Positions 33,213 to 44,218 of a stretch of DNA of 64,000 nucleotides are shown here, piece after piece (the first letter of the stretch is position 1; the number at the start of each line of letters is the position of its first letter). The stretch is taken from NCBI RefSeq assembly GCF_003711515.1, contig NW_021167087.1, forward strand, positions 1,608,799 through 1,672,798, given 5' to 3'. The notes under the pieces were generated by a model that saw only the letters and a program-made list of their open reading frames with translations, was not told the origin of the DNA and did no database searches. The translations under genes and the position numbers were made by a program. The stretch is from Sodiomyces alkalinus F11 (lineage: Eukaryota > Ascomycota > Sordariomycetes > Glomerellales > Plectosphaerellaceae).

Positions 33213-35231
33213 TCACTTATTGTTCTCACACTCGGAACAGACCCGCACACGATGCCAGGCGTTGGCCAGGTTCCCTCTGACGTTCCATATGGCGTCGTAG
33301 CCCTCGGGTTGCGCATTGTAGGCTTCGTCGGTCGCCTTGACGAATAGGGTCGAGCACCGCTTTCCGTCTTCGCGTCTTTCCTCCTTTTTGTCTCCCTCTG
33401 CGTCGCCTGGCCCGACAGCACCGCCACTACGGGGGCTGTCACGAAGCGGGATAACGCCCTCGTATCGCCATCTCCGCCATGCCCAAGACTTGTGACCGTT
33501 GCATGGACTTTCCTGGCCGGGACCCGGTACGGCGCAGTCATCGAGCAGCTCGGCCTGGTCCCACGTCGTGCCGTTGTCGAGGCTGACGTCCACCCGAATG
33601 ATGGCGCGCCCTCCGCCGGAGTAGGCGAAACCGCCGATCGAAGCCCTTCGACCCCTTGGTTCTGCGGCCGCGCCTGCCGAGTCACTTTCGGCCTCTCCTG
33701 TTTCTGAACGACGATCCTCTTTTTCCACGCCACCGCTGGTCTTTGTGGCCGTCTCTCGTTCCTTCGTCTCGGAAGCAGAAGGGAGGAGCGGGGCCCAGTC
33801 GCCAAGCTTGACCGTAGTGATAGCACTTGTGATGGGCATCTCTTGAATGGCAGGCGCTTGGCTCCAGTCCGGATCGGTCACGTTGGGACCGAATAGCTTA
33901 TAGTCCTTTTGCTGCCATTGGCTCTGGCTCTCTTCGTCGGAAACAACCACCCGCTTGAGCCACTTGACGGAGCGCGCAGCGACGTGGCCTGGTACGAGGG
34001 CCCGCAGGGGGAAACCGTGATCAGGCGGCAGGGGGGCGCCATTCATGGCGTACACAAGGAGAACGTCACCTCGGTGGTCGAGGGCCGGCCCGATGGGGAT
34101 GCTCGCAGCGTATGATTCCCCGCCCGCAAACTGGACGTGACGGGCTTCAGTGTCCCCCGCCCTGGCCTGTTCGAGGGGAAAGCCAGCATCCGCAAGGACG
34201 TCCGCCAGCCTCACGCCTTCCCAGACGGCATTCGAGATGGCACCAAGGTTCCATTGAAGACCGTTCGTCTTTTTCTGGGCATGGGTTGTCATATCCTTGC
34301 GGCGGTTGCCCGAGCACTGAAGGGCGGCGGTGATCTTCACGGGTTTGAACTTGGTCTTGAGGTCATCCAAGGTGTACTCCTTTGTAGAACCGTCCAGGAG
34401 TTCGACAGTCAAGGTGTAGCGGTCGGGGTCGTCCACCTTGGGGACCCACATGTGATTCCGTACATAGAACAGCTCTTTCGGTGTGATGAAGGACTCGGTC
34501 AATTCCTCCAGCGGGGTCTCGGCATTCCGCGGTTTCTCCGTCATGGTGATAAGCCTGGGGTCACGAGGGGGGTCGTCGTTGAAGGGGTCTTCGATCTGCT
34601 CGGGGAGGGGTCTGCCGTCGACGAGGTCGGCCACGTCGACATAGCCTATCAAGTAGTGGGCGAGGATTTCGTATACGTGAGGAGACTTGTGTATGGAGAA
34701 GATATCCCAATAAGCGTCGATGCTCCCGCCGGCGGCGCGAAGAATGACGTCGCCGCCAGGGTGGGCAGGTATCCAATCGGTAATATCATAAACCTTGTCC
34801 TCATAGGTGATCCATGGTCGGTCTGATTTGGCGTCGTGCTTCCTCACATCAGACAGCCTGAAGCGAGGCAGTTCAGGATCTCGGTCGTCCGGTGAGGTAT
34901 TGGATGGATTGTCTCGAGGGGCCGTGTCCGGCTCGAAAAGCGAGAAGAGACCAGCGAAAAGCGAGAAGAGGCCAACGCTAGCAATGAGAGAGGCCGCGGC
35001 GGAGCCAGTGCGTCGGGACGAATACCGTTGTCTTGTTCTTGCCTCTTTGCTCGGTATAGGAAGAGGTGACTCGGCGGTGACTCGATAAAGAGGCTGAAAG
35101 GTGTGTAGGCGGCGGGAATGTTGAGCTGGTCGACAACCTGGGTGTTTTGGCAGAGCCGTGAACCGGCGAGGCGCAGCGGATATCAGCTCCCTTGGCAAAC
35201 GCCGGCCCAGTGCAGGTGTTATGACTGCCAT
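33213..35231 (-). CDS. Sulfite oxidase, mitochondrial (cytochrome b5 + molybdopterin)
   Basis: A single-exon frame of 672 residues. The N-terminus is Arg-rich and lacks acidic residues, typical of a mitochondrial presequence. A hydrophobic stretch follows at about residues 78-99, giving the bipartite look of intermembrane-space proteins. A cytochrome b5 domain (about 124-198) has the haem motif HPGG (His157) and a second candidate His181 in FSIHKSPH. The molybdopterin domain contains ALQCSGNRR, whose Cys306 is the molybdenum ligand. A C-terminal dimerisation domain carries YSGGGRAIIRVDVSLDNGTTWDQAEL. Sulfite oxidase converts sulfite to sulfate and passes electrons to cytochrome c. A low-complexity charged insert at about residues 490-530 interrupts the C-terminal half. 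Nitrate reductase is excluded because the FAD/NADH module is absent. Confidence 0.92.
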   Translation of the reverse strand: MAVITPALGRRLPRELISAAPRRFTALPKHPGCRPAQHSRRLHTFQPLYRVTAESPLPIPSKEARTRQRYSSRRTGSAAASLIASVGLFSLFAGLFSLFEPDTAPRDNPSNTSPDDRDPELPRFRLSDVRKHDAKSDRPWITYEDKVYDITDWIPAHPGGDVILRAAGGSIDAYWDIFSIHKSPHVYEILAHYLIGYVDVADLVDGRPLPEQIEDPFNDDPPRDPRLITMTEKPRNAETPLEELTESFITPKELFYVRNHMWVPKVDDPDRYTLTVELLDGSTKEYTLDDLKTKFKPVKITAALQCSGNRRKDMTTHAQKKTNGLQWNLGAISNAVWEGVRLADVLADAGFPLEQARAGDTEARHVQFAGGESYAASIPIGPALDHRGDVLLVYAMNGAPLPPDHGFPLRALVPGHVAARSVKWLKRVVVSDEESQSQWQQKDYKLFGPNVTDPDWSQAPAIQEMPITSAITTVKLGDWAPLLPSASETKERETATKTSGGVEKEDRRSETGEAESDSAGAAAEPRGRRASIGGFAYSGGGRAIIRVDVSLDNGTTWDQAELLDDCAVPGPGQESPCNGHKSWAWRRWRYEGVIPLRDSPRSGGAVGPGDAEGDKKEERREDGKRCSTLFVKATDEAYNAQPEGYDAIWNVRGNLANAWHRVRVCSECENNK

Positions 35232-36177
35232 ACCTATCCCGAATCGTGGCTCGTTAGATTCGTTGGTAGGGGAGGAGAGTTCAGATCAAGGTTGTGACGG
35301 CTCGAGTTTGGTGTGAGGAAAGAATAAGTCCTAGGGGGCGTATCGGACGAGGGACGACGAAGGGGTCAAGATGGCGAGACGCGACGAGCTGTATCCATAA
35401 AGAGCTAAGCACCCGCCCCGTACGGCCTAGTTGTCTTGGTGGCAATGATTATTATGAAGATAAGTAGGGTGTTATCGTGCTGTCGACGCCAGTCGAGGTG
35501 GACTGGGCTTGAGGTTTCGAATGGGAAGCTAGGTCGGAGTCAGAGCGAATAAGAACATGGCAGAAGGGCAGAAAGGAATTCCACTATTAGAAAAAATCAA
35601 TACAAATCTCAAGTCGTAGAACCCAGATGTAAAAGAGGAAAGAAGGGAAGACGGGAAGAAGAGAAGAGTCACGAGGTCAATTGAAAGAGTCGGTCACGGT
35701 CGGTTCACAGTCGGCCGGTAAGCTTCGGCATAGTGGGGATAGATACAAGATCGGGGAAGGCGGTCAACTACTTCCTATGTCTCAGCTAGACTAGAACGCA
35801 GAGGGCATCGTCGCGGGAGGGTCCGTGCAAGCAATAGAGGGCCATCGTAAATGACCTCCATGACTGATGACAAGGTGACCATTAGCCGGAGTGCGAAAAG
35901 AAGGGACCCTGCAGAGGAAAAGAGGAATGAGTTTCTGGTTGGTACGTTTGGAGTAGCACAAGTTGACGATTCGTGCGAGGAGCCGCTGGGGGACGTTGTT
36001 TCGTTTCGTGTTTGTGCTACCAGAAAGTTGACCATTTCTGAGGGGCGAGAAAATATCTTAATGTCAGGTACCTACCTACCTAGGTACCTAGGTAGCCACT
36101 AAAAAGACGTGCCTCGTCCTCGTGATTCATGGGGCCAAGGTACGTTGTAACTTGTAGGCACGTCAAGCCAATCACGC
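35232..36177. other. Intergenic region (0.95 kb)
   Basis: This holds the upstream region of sulfite oxidase and the 3' flank of the gene ending at 36178. It includes a dense GTAC palindrome cluster at 36066-36096 (AGGTACC, CCTAGG and TACCTAGG units). An 86-codon open frame (35775-36035, minus) is not supported by any family. Confidence 0.45.
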
Positions 36178-37771
36178 TCACTCCAGGTCAACGACGACAG
36201 GACTGTCCTCCCGCTTCAGGACGTCGTGCTCTGGGCTGCTGCTCAAGTTAATGACCAAGCTTGGTGCCGTCCGCCTCTGTCGCTTTCGATTTGTCTTTGT
36301 CTGAGTTCTTATGTCTTGCTTGTCTTCGCCCTCCGTTTCATACTCATCGTCTTCGTCATCAGAGGTGGAATCATTCCCGTGTTTTCGCTTGGCTGGTGGC
36401 CCCCCATTCTCACCCAACTTGGGCTCCCCCTTCATGGACATCTTGCGCGTCCCTTCAGACGGCGACGCCTTCATTTTGATCTCAGGCATTTGGTAACTTC
36501 GCCCCGGGAACATGATGTTGCCCCCCTTGACGCGGTTCTCGATTCGTTCTGCCACGATTCTCCGTATGGATTCGGTCTCCTTCTGCACTCTCATCCTGAC
36601 GAATGCGAGCAGATCCATGGGTCGTTCCGCCGGCAGTTCAGCGTGCGACTTGAGGTGTTCAGCCCAGGCCAGCAGGTGACGATACGCCTGCCATCGTAGA
36701 GCTGTGTAGTCGCTCTCTACTTGCTTGGTGCTGTCCCTCAGCATGGCAGCTCGCTGGACCCCACTCGACTCTACCTTCAGGCGAGGCGGCGACTGGATGA
36801 TCTGGATGCGAACACCGCCGAGAAGGGGTTGAAGGGAAAGCTGACTGGGTTGGACATGTACTTGGGGATCCATGGTTGGCGGGAGTGGAACCTCCCAGGG
36901 ACCGCACGTTGGGAGCTTGGGAGCTTCTTGGTAAAGCGTGGGAGAGGATCCCGGAATAGCGTAGGCCCAATGGTCGAGATCCGCGAGGTCGGCGGGACCG
37001 AAGGTGCGAGGAGGCTCGGGCAAGACCTCATCTTCCAGACCCAGTTCGACGCCCTGATCTAGGTCTGATTCTGAGCCAGCGTCGGGCGCGTTTTCGGCGT
37101 CATTTGTATCCTGTTCTGGGCTTCCGGTGGCTTGTTCACGAAGCTGTTCAGAATGGTGGTTTTCCGACGTGTTGGAAGAGCTCCTTTCGTGGTTGAGCTG
37201 GCGGCTGGGCTGCGGGGAATGTGCTGACGATGCTTCTCGCTCTGGCCTTTGCAGAGAGGATGAGCGGGAAACCACTGGAGCGGACTTGCAACTCGGCTGT
37301 AGGACGGGGTCAGGTTCTGGCTGCGGCACCTGTCTGACGTTCTGGAGGTAGTCGATGAGCTCCTGGGGGCTGGTGGTAGAACATCCAATGATTACCCTGC
37401 TCTGGGCTGTTGTGAGCCCAGTGTCGGATGGCCCCTTTGGTGGGAGCGAGGCGAAGGGGAACGGTTCGTCGCCACGGCCTGAGTCCGGTTCACGTCAGCG
37501 TTCTTTTTCTCACCAGTGGATGGTGGGATGGATGTATGGATGGATATATACTGATAGACTCCCAGTACACTTGACACGTCTCCCACACGAGGCGCTTAAG
37601 TGAGCGTCGATAGTTCTGTCTCCGGCTCATCTCCTTGGCACAAAGACGACGGAGCGGGAGCATGTATCCGTCGAGAAAAGTCTCTTTCTGTTCGGCTTTT
37701 GTAAGGGCCTTGAATCTCTCAAGCCCGGCAACCCGGCTCCAGAAGCCACAGAAGTCGACGGGTAGAGTCAT
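36178..37771 (-). CDS. Unrecognised nuclear-looking protein with tandem C-terminal SIM-like motifs
   Basis: Two exons on the minus strand, 37771-37552 and 37478-36178, join at a split Ser codon (donor GTATAT, branch CTGAC, acceptor CAG) to give 506 residues. The N-terminal ~75 residues (MTLPVDFCGFWSRVAG, KAEQKETFLDGYMLPLRRL) look folded and helical. The middle is acidic and Ser/Pro-rich. A second helical block (YTALRWQAYRHLLAWAEHL, MDLLAFVRMRVQ) lies near residues 335-400. The C-terminus has an acidic patch, a basic KTNRKRQRR-type localisation signal, then LVINL followed by SSS (481-485) and a final VVVDLE (501-506). Both fit the SUMO-interaction consensus. No family is recognised; a nuclear role is an inference. 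Confidence 0.8.
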
Positions 37772-38420
37772 GGCAGGATTGGACCGAAGGAGAGGTGGCC
37801 GGCCGTTGTCAAGTATTTTTTTTAGCTGAAGATAAACAAGTCTTGGGTGGAAAAGAATGGCACGAGAAGTCCAGGTCAGATTTTTGAATTCCGGTGTTCA
37901 TCACACTCGAGAATCATAACTAAAGTATCTATGTGGTGCGTCACCTCATAGAGGTCGGTAGGTCGGCAGGCAGAAGGTATAAGGAAGTAGATAAGGTAGA
38001 AAGAAAAGACAGAAAGACAAGCAAGTTGAGTTGTGTAGATGTAGTGTAAGGTACCTTATATTTCCAATAATGCCTGTATTTTTGACCGTATACTTCGTGC
38101 CATGTCTAAGGTACCTTACCTATCCCTCGGAGGCGTCTTCTGGCTGGGCAGGTGCCTGCTCACTCAACAAAGGGGTCCTCCTGCCCTCTGAACTCGAACC
38201 ACCCTCCAATACCTAAGGTACCTACCTACCTACCTTAGGTACCCATGTTGCTACGCTGCCACCTAAGCTCCTTTAATACTCGCAATTGGTAAATTGGATC
38301 ATAACTTGTGCCATAAACTTGGGCCTCCATCGGACTATGACTCTCCATACAACTAGTTACACACGCACAATGCATCAGATCTTCCTCCCACACAGAGGTA
38401 TCGCCTCCCACACTTCCCGC
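37772..38420. other. Intergenic region with inverted GGTACC/CCTAAGG motifs
   Basis: A 649-bp region that holds the promoter of the unrecognised gene and the 3' flank of the ceramidase. AAGGTACCTT palindromes lie near 38047 and 38109. A hairpin-capable CCTAAGGTA...TACCTTAGG pair lies at 38212-38239. Confidence 0.5.
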
Positions 38421-40925
38421 TCACACCAGCAAAAACTCCTTCGTAACGCCTTCAAAGGCCCGAATTCGGCCAAAGAAGTTCCTCTCATCTCCAAAATAGC
38501 GAATCCGATACGTCCCCGGCTCCGGTCCGTCCCCGCCTTCCCCCGTCTCCCAACGAATAGTCGCTTGGCTATATCCCAGAACGAAGTTGGTCCGCTTCCA
38601 CTCATACACGAGGAACCAGTCACCGTCGTCCCGCACCCGGGTCCATATCCCGTCATTCCCGAGCTTCTCCACCGCCGCATACGTCCCCTCGAGCCGCAAG
38701 TTGTTCCGCGGGTTCGCCCCCTGAAATCGAGCCTCTACGACCTCGCCGCGTTGGTAGCTCCTCAAGGGCTGTGAGAGTACCTGACCGAAGCTGCGACCTA
38801 TCGGCGCCCCATCCAGCACTACTCCCGTGTTGAAATTGAAGGACACGGCTCGGTTATCCGGAGGCGATGGGCCCGGGCCCGGGCGCGTGGTGGAGTCCGG
38901 GGCCAGGTGGTGGAGGTTACGGATGGTCAGGTTCATATAGGTCGATAGAGTGTGGCGGCCGAAGAAGGTGGAAGCGCCTTCGTAGCGCTGGACGTCGTAC
39001 TCTTCCGGTGTGGTGACGTAGTGCTGTTTGGGTTTCCCGTTGTTCAGACACGAAGTTGAACGACTGAAAGGCCGTGTAACGGAGTCGAAGAAAGCATTGT
39101 ACTTACGGAATATGTGTTCGCTGGTCCACCAAGTATCACAATCGGATTATCCACGATGCCTTCTGCAGCCGCGGCTGTCGCTTCCCTCCACCGCCTCCCT
39201 GCCATTGTCGTCACTTCGGGGCTTGCAACGAGCATCACCAGCTGCCCAACCCGCAGGGTTTGGATATCCACGATATTTGGGCTCCATGGATAAGGAAACT
39301 CCATTCCGCCGACGTCCAGGAGGATAGGCTTGGGAACCTGACACTCACGCTGTTCGCGCGTTGGCGTCCGCAGAAGTCCCGACACTAACTTCCATAGCGG
39401 GTTTGCGCTCGGGTCGCCCGAGTCGGCCTGCGTGAAGTCGAATGCCCCTGGGCCGTCTGACGTCCCCGCGGCAAACGAGTAGCCTAGGGATGCCGGGCAT
39501 GTGCGCACCCGGGTACCATCAGGGAGGTGGAAGTCCCAGAACGCCATGTTGTGGAAGAAGTGGAATGACTTGACCGAGGGCCCAATAATGGGCGTCGAAG
39601 ACGAATCGAGAGAATCCTACGTGCCCCCCCGGCATCGTTAAGTTCACATGCCACTGAATTATACTTCGTATCAGGGGAAGACAGGGAGATGGGAAGATGG
39701 AAAGACGGGAAGACCGAATTCGGATCGGGGGAAAGCTTACGTATATGAGCTTCGCCCCAGCGTATTGTCTCCTCCCTATTTCATACGCACTGGAAACGCC
39801 GAGGTCGAGTTTCCTGAACTCGGGGCCACGGCCTCGACAGGCCTGCGAGCGTCCATCGTCACAGGTGCTGTTCTCCAGACGGCACTGCTGCCCCGACCCG
39901 TCGTCACACCAGGCGCCCAGAACCTTGGGGGTCGTGTCGGCATGGTTCGCCTGCGCAAAGCCCGCCACGAAACCCGAGGCCGCACTATCGTCCCCTTCCA
40001 TGGCCTTCTCAAAAAGGTACGCGGCAGCGCCCTTGTTATCGCCCGCCACATGGGTGCTGTTCTGGTGCATGGATGTTGGGTGGACGGCGAACCAGTTGAG
40101 GATGCCGAGGGCCTTGCCGTCTGACGCCCGGCGGAAGCGCAGAAGCGTCATGGCCGTGTCCACATCCGTCTCGTAACGGTCTCGCTCCTCGTCCGGGTTC
40201 GCCATGTAGGCCCAGGCGCTGCGGTTGATCGAGGCATCAGTAACGTCAGTCCTACCGAGGTCGAGGTGGCCCTATGCGGAAGAACTCGTGGTCAGAAAGA
40301 ACCCCCTTTTCTGCTTTGCTTGGCTCCCGCTAGTCAATATATTTAGTCAATATTTCTCTCTCACCTCCGTCAAGGACTCATGCGCTCTCTTGATAGACAG
40401 CAGCGCCCCGTCAATAATGGCCTGGTAGCTCTGCTTGTCGAGCCCTAAATTGGTCACCTGCGGCAGGAGATAGCTGAACCATGCGCCAGGCGCGGCGTGA
40501 CTATGGGTCCCAGTCACCGCGACGTTGTCCTTGCCGTACACGTCGTACTCGGATCCCAGGTTTCCCAAGCCCTCGAGAATGCCCCTGCGCACTGCTGTAT
40601 CACCCGACATGGTGTCGAGCACTAGATACACGAGCCGATCGTCAGGGTTGTCGACATCCCCGATGATGAAGGCACGGCTGTAGAGCCTCTGGCGGAGGCC
40701 CGATCCCTTCTGATCCAAGTCCGCATAGCCGGCAAAGCCAATCTCGACAACCGGACCCGTAATGTCTGCCTTGCCCACTCCAAGAAGATACCTATCGCCA
40801 GAGGTTTGCCTCGGCGCTCTAAACCTGGAGGATCCATAGCCAACTCGCGACGAGGACACGCCGGCGGCGACGACCTTTTCCAGTAAAGAGAGGAAGATGG
40901 TCAAATATACGACGAAGACGGGCAT
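38421..40925 (-). CDS. Neutral ceramidase with an altered amidase motif
   Basis: Four exons on the minus strand, 40925-40365, 40271-39741, 39616-39107 and 39023-38421, all phase 0, give 734 residues. The chosen start (MPVFVVYLTIFLSLLEKVVAAG) makes a signal peptide; upstream in-frame starts would put a longer basic stretch before it. Family blocks are clear: YLLGVGKADITGPVVEIGFAGYA, VTGTHSHAAPGAW (zinc-site His), NWFAVHPTSMHQN, DNKG, PALGYSF-like PASLGYSFAAGTSDGPGAFDFTQ, HYVTTPEEYDVQRYEGAST and a C-terminal Ig-like domain. The enzyme hydrolyses ceramide to sphingosine and fatty acid at the cell surface or outside. The amidase hexapeptide, normally GDVSPN with Ser as the proposed nucleophile, reads ADTTPK here (298-303), so Thr301 replaces Ser. 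Activity is therefore uncertain. Confidence 0.92.
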
Positions 40926-42310
40926 GACACGCCTCGACGGCCCGAGCCTGCCTCCTCGTCTTTGCGTGAAAAACATAACTCGTAATGCCAAAACGTAGTG
41001 CAAGATAAGGACCACGAAGTGCCCTTTTGCTCGGGTATTACACGGCATCCAGGAACGGCCCTCCCTCGTCGGATCGACGGACCAGAAGATCTATATCTTG
41101 ATCGGTCGCTTCCGCTTAGCCGCCGCAGCCATAGAGAGACAAACGGGAACCCCGTAGTCGACCTCTTAAGGTCATGAGAGACAGCCCGACCGGGGCCAAA
41201 TGGTAAGGGGGGTATTCTGCATCGCTTTCCAATGACGACAAGAACAGTTCATAGCCAACCCCGCCACCAGAAGCGCACCCTCATCACAACTCGAAGACTA
41301 CATACGGAGTAGCCTTGTATGCAGCGTGCCTCTCGTACGTGTAGAGAAGCCGCAAAAAGGACCCCTTCCCAGATACCGTGATTTCCCATCTTGGGAGATG
41401 TGGGTCGAAAATGGGATCAATCAAAGGCCGACTTTAAAAATCAAGGTGCTGACCCGTAATCAGCCGCCATGCCATGCGACATGCAAATGGCATCGGGTAG
41501 TGTCCAGATCAAGATCAAGAGCCGAGGGAAGCAAGGAGCAAGAAGCAAGGACGGACCGACACACACCAGAGAGACATGCGCTATCCGACGTGGGGTCTTG
41601 CTGTAGTGTAAATCGACGAGCGTACAACGTATGGGGAAGCCAGCTTGGTGGTGGCTGGCTGGGGAAGCAGTGAAATCATCACCATGCGGCTAGTGCGTCT
41701 TGTGCAAGGACATGGTGATGAGAGGAGAGGGAGGGGAAGGGCCCGAAGGGGGAAACAAGGTGTGGAGGTGGGTGGACGGGAGAGTGACGTCGAGTTGGCA
41801 AGGAAAAGGGGAAGGTTAGACGTCGATCGGCCCCTCTTCTTTTGTTTCCCTTTTGTTTCCCTTTTGGTCTATTTTTTTTCCGTTTTTTTTTTTTTTTTTT
41901 TTCATTAAGAAAAAGAAGGAAAGAAGGAAAGAACCAACCGAAGAGCTCAGTTCTCTACCTTGTTGGGAATAGAAGGGAGACGACCCAGTTCCAACGATGC
42001 GAAGCAAGAGAGAAGATGGATGTATCATGTACGTACTCTGTGAGTGGTTTGCATCTCGCACCGGCACTGCTATTGGATGCTACGAAACTCAGCACTTTGC
42101 TTGGCCCTCGAGTCCGTCACGAGGACATATTCATGACCGTTCGTGCGTCCACCTTATCGAATGGAGAGTTCTCAAGAGGATAGGCGGTAATAAAGTCGTT
42201 ACTTCAGCAAACACAGCTTCACCTCCAGAAACTGAAGTGGGTATAGACACGTTCAAGATAAACATATGATCCGTACAGGTATATATAATGTATAATACAT
42301 AATATAGTGT
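40926..42310. other. Intergenic region (1.4 kb)
   Basis: The upstream region of the ceramidase gene up to the LINE insertion. It contains a T-rich run at about 41871-41903 and, near 42270-42310, AT-rich TATATAATG/TATAATAC sequence into which the LINE inserted. No gene is supported. Confidence 0.45.
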
Positions 42311-42328
42311 ATAACATATTATATATAA
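42311..42328 (+). repeat. Left 18-bp target-site duplication of the LINE
   Basis: The 18-mer starting ATAACATATT recurs exactly at 48989-49006, directly flanking the element on both sides in the same orientation. Confidence 0.85.
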
Positions 42329-42599
42329 CAATAAGAATCGACACGTCTATTAACCACGGGCGCGTAATAAGAGCAAAATCGATAAAACTATTAGGATAGA
42401 GATTATAACTACTACCTCCCTCCCGGGATACTATCGTAGCGGCACCGTAATACTAGCGCTACGGTGTAGCCGGAAGAGTCGTGGGATAGCGTCGCCCCGA
42501 CCTCGATTATACAGGATTCGTAACGGACCCACTTTTCGTAATATAAGCGCTCCCCCCCCGTCTATAGCAGGACGTAGCGCGGAACCGATATAAGACCGA

Positions 42600-43820
42600 A
42601 AGGGGACCTCTACGCCCCCTAGAACCGAGAGTAACTAAGATTAGGACAGAAATCTAAGCCTTATTAGCTAACAGAAATACGATTAACTAGGTCGTGGAGC
42701 TAGTAGAGGAATTAATCACGATACGTAGTACCCGTAAGGACGCCGGTACGATACTATTAGCGTACCTATATATAACCGTCCGCTATATTATCCGTGAGGA
42801 ACTCCGAAAGGGAATAAGCGGTATAAGAGAGACTTAGGCTAATATTATAGCCTAAGTACCCGCGGTAGCGCCGCCGCGGGACCCCGCCCCCCCTAAAATA
42901 ATCCCCGCTAGGTATTATCGGGAGCTAATAGTCCGCTAAGGAACCCTCTCCGAAGACTAGCCCCTTAGAGCTAGGACCCCTAAGGAAATTATTTAAGCTA
43001 TAAACGCCACGACTACCCGATATAACGCCGTAGCGGTATAGAAGCTGCCTAATAGTAATATCTGCCTTACTTTTACCGAAGGGGTATAGTAGTAGACTAC
43101 CTATAAGGAGTAATAGGTTAAAAAGGCCTTCGGTAAAGGAGCTACCCTAGCCGCGCGAACCTACCCTACGCTTACTAAGGCTATCCCCCGGGAGGTCCTT
43201 AACGCCCTATCCGAGGAGGACCTACTAGTATCCCTATAAGATATAAACCCCGAGGCTAAAATCCTCTGGGCGCGATAGCGAGTACCCCGCCGCGGTACCG
43301 ATAGAGTAGCGCTCCTCCTTATCGAATCGGCTTTACCGGAAGGGGTAGTAAGCCTTATCCATAATACCCTCCTCTTTGAAAGGGGTAGCTATATTTACGA
43401 ACTATACGATCCTAACCTTAATCCCCTAAAGTGCTATAAATGCCTATACTTCGGCTATAGGGCTAATAGCTACCCGGCGGTAAAGAAAGTATACCGTTAC
43501 TACGCTAAGTCTAAATCGGCGTACCTATAAGGCCTAGGGCACTATAACGCTATAGCGCCCGGCCGACCCCGCCGCTATACCGCCTATACCGGAGACTATA
43601 ATAGCTTTAACGATTTATACCGGCTACTTAAGAAAGAGGCCGAGAAGACTCGCGAAGCGTATAAATACTAAGCCAGGGACTTCGATATTACCCGTTAGAC
43701 CGAAGCGGTATACCCACGGCAGCCGTAGATCTTCCCCCTACTTATTATCGCCTAGGACTAAGACAGGCCCCTCTATAAGGGCCGTGGACGCCCCCCGAAA
43801 AGGACTAAAGGATATAAGGG
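42600..43820 (+). pseudogene. LINE ORF1 (gag-like) relic
   Basis: A broken frame whose best-preserved part lies near 43300-43520. It contains a zinc-knuckle-like CYKC...GYRANSY, where an expected His and a later Cys are Tyr, the changes RIP causes. Further on, GRGRPPKR at 43780-43803 resembles an AT-hook. The boundaries are approximate. Confidence 0.75.
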
Positions 43821-43932
43821 CTCCCCGATACCGGGCCCGATAAGCGCCTATATAGTCCCTCGCGGGACCGGTAAGGCATTATAGTAGGAACCCTAGAGTT
43901 AGACCCCGGTTATACCGGGCATATCGTCTTAA

Positions 43933-43943
43933 CCCCCCCCCCC
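43933..43943. repeat. C11 run bordering the assembly gap
   Basis: Eleven C residues abut the N run and probably mark where reads failed. Confidence 0.9.
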
Positions 43944-44218
43944 NNNNNNNNNNNNNNNNNNNNNNNNNNNNNNNNNNNNNNNNNNNNNNNNNNNNNNNNN
44001 NNNNNNNNNNNNNNNNNNNNNNNNNNNNNNNNNNNNNNNNNNNNNNNNNNNNNNNNNNNNNNNNNNNNNNNNNNNNNNNNNNNNNNNNNNNNNNNNNNNN
44101 NNNNNNNNNNNNNNNNNNNNNNNNNNNNNNNNNNNNNNNNNNNNNNNNNNNNNNNNNNNNNNNNNNNNNNNNNNNNNNNNNNNNNNNNNNNNNNNNNNNN
44201 NNNNNNNNNNNNNNNNNN
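43944..44218. other. Assembly gap (275 N)
   Basis: Unknown bases lie inside the LINE, between ORF1 and the endonuclease domain. The true length may differ. Any apparent reading across it is meaningless. Confidence 1.

Noticed and set aside
33213..35231. Nitrate reductase
   Set aside because: The cytochrome b5 domain is N-terminal to the molybdenum domain and no FAD/NADH module follows, which is the sulfite oxidase order.
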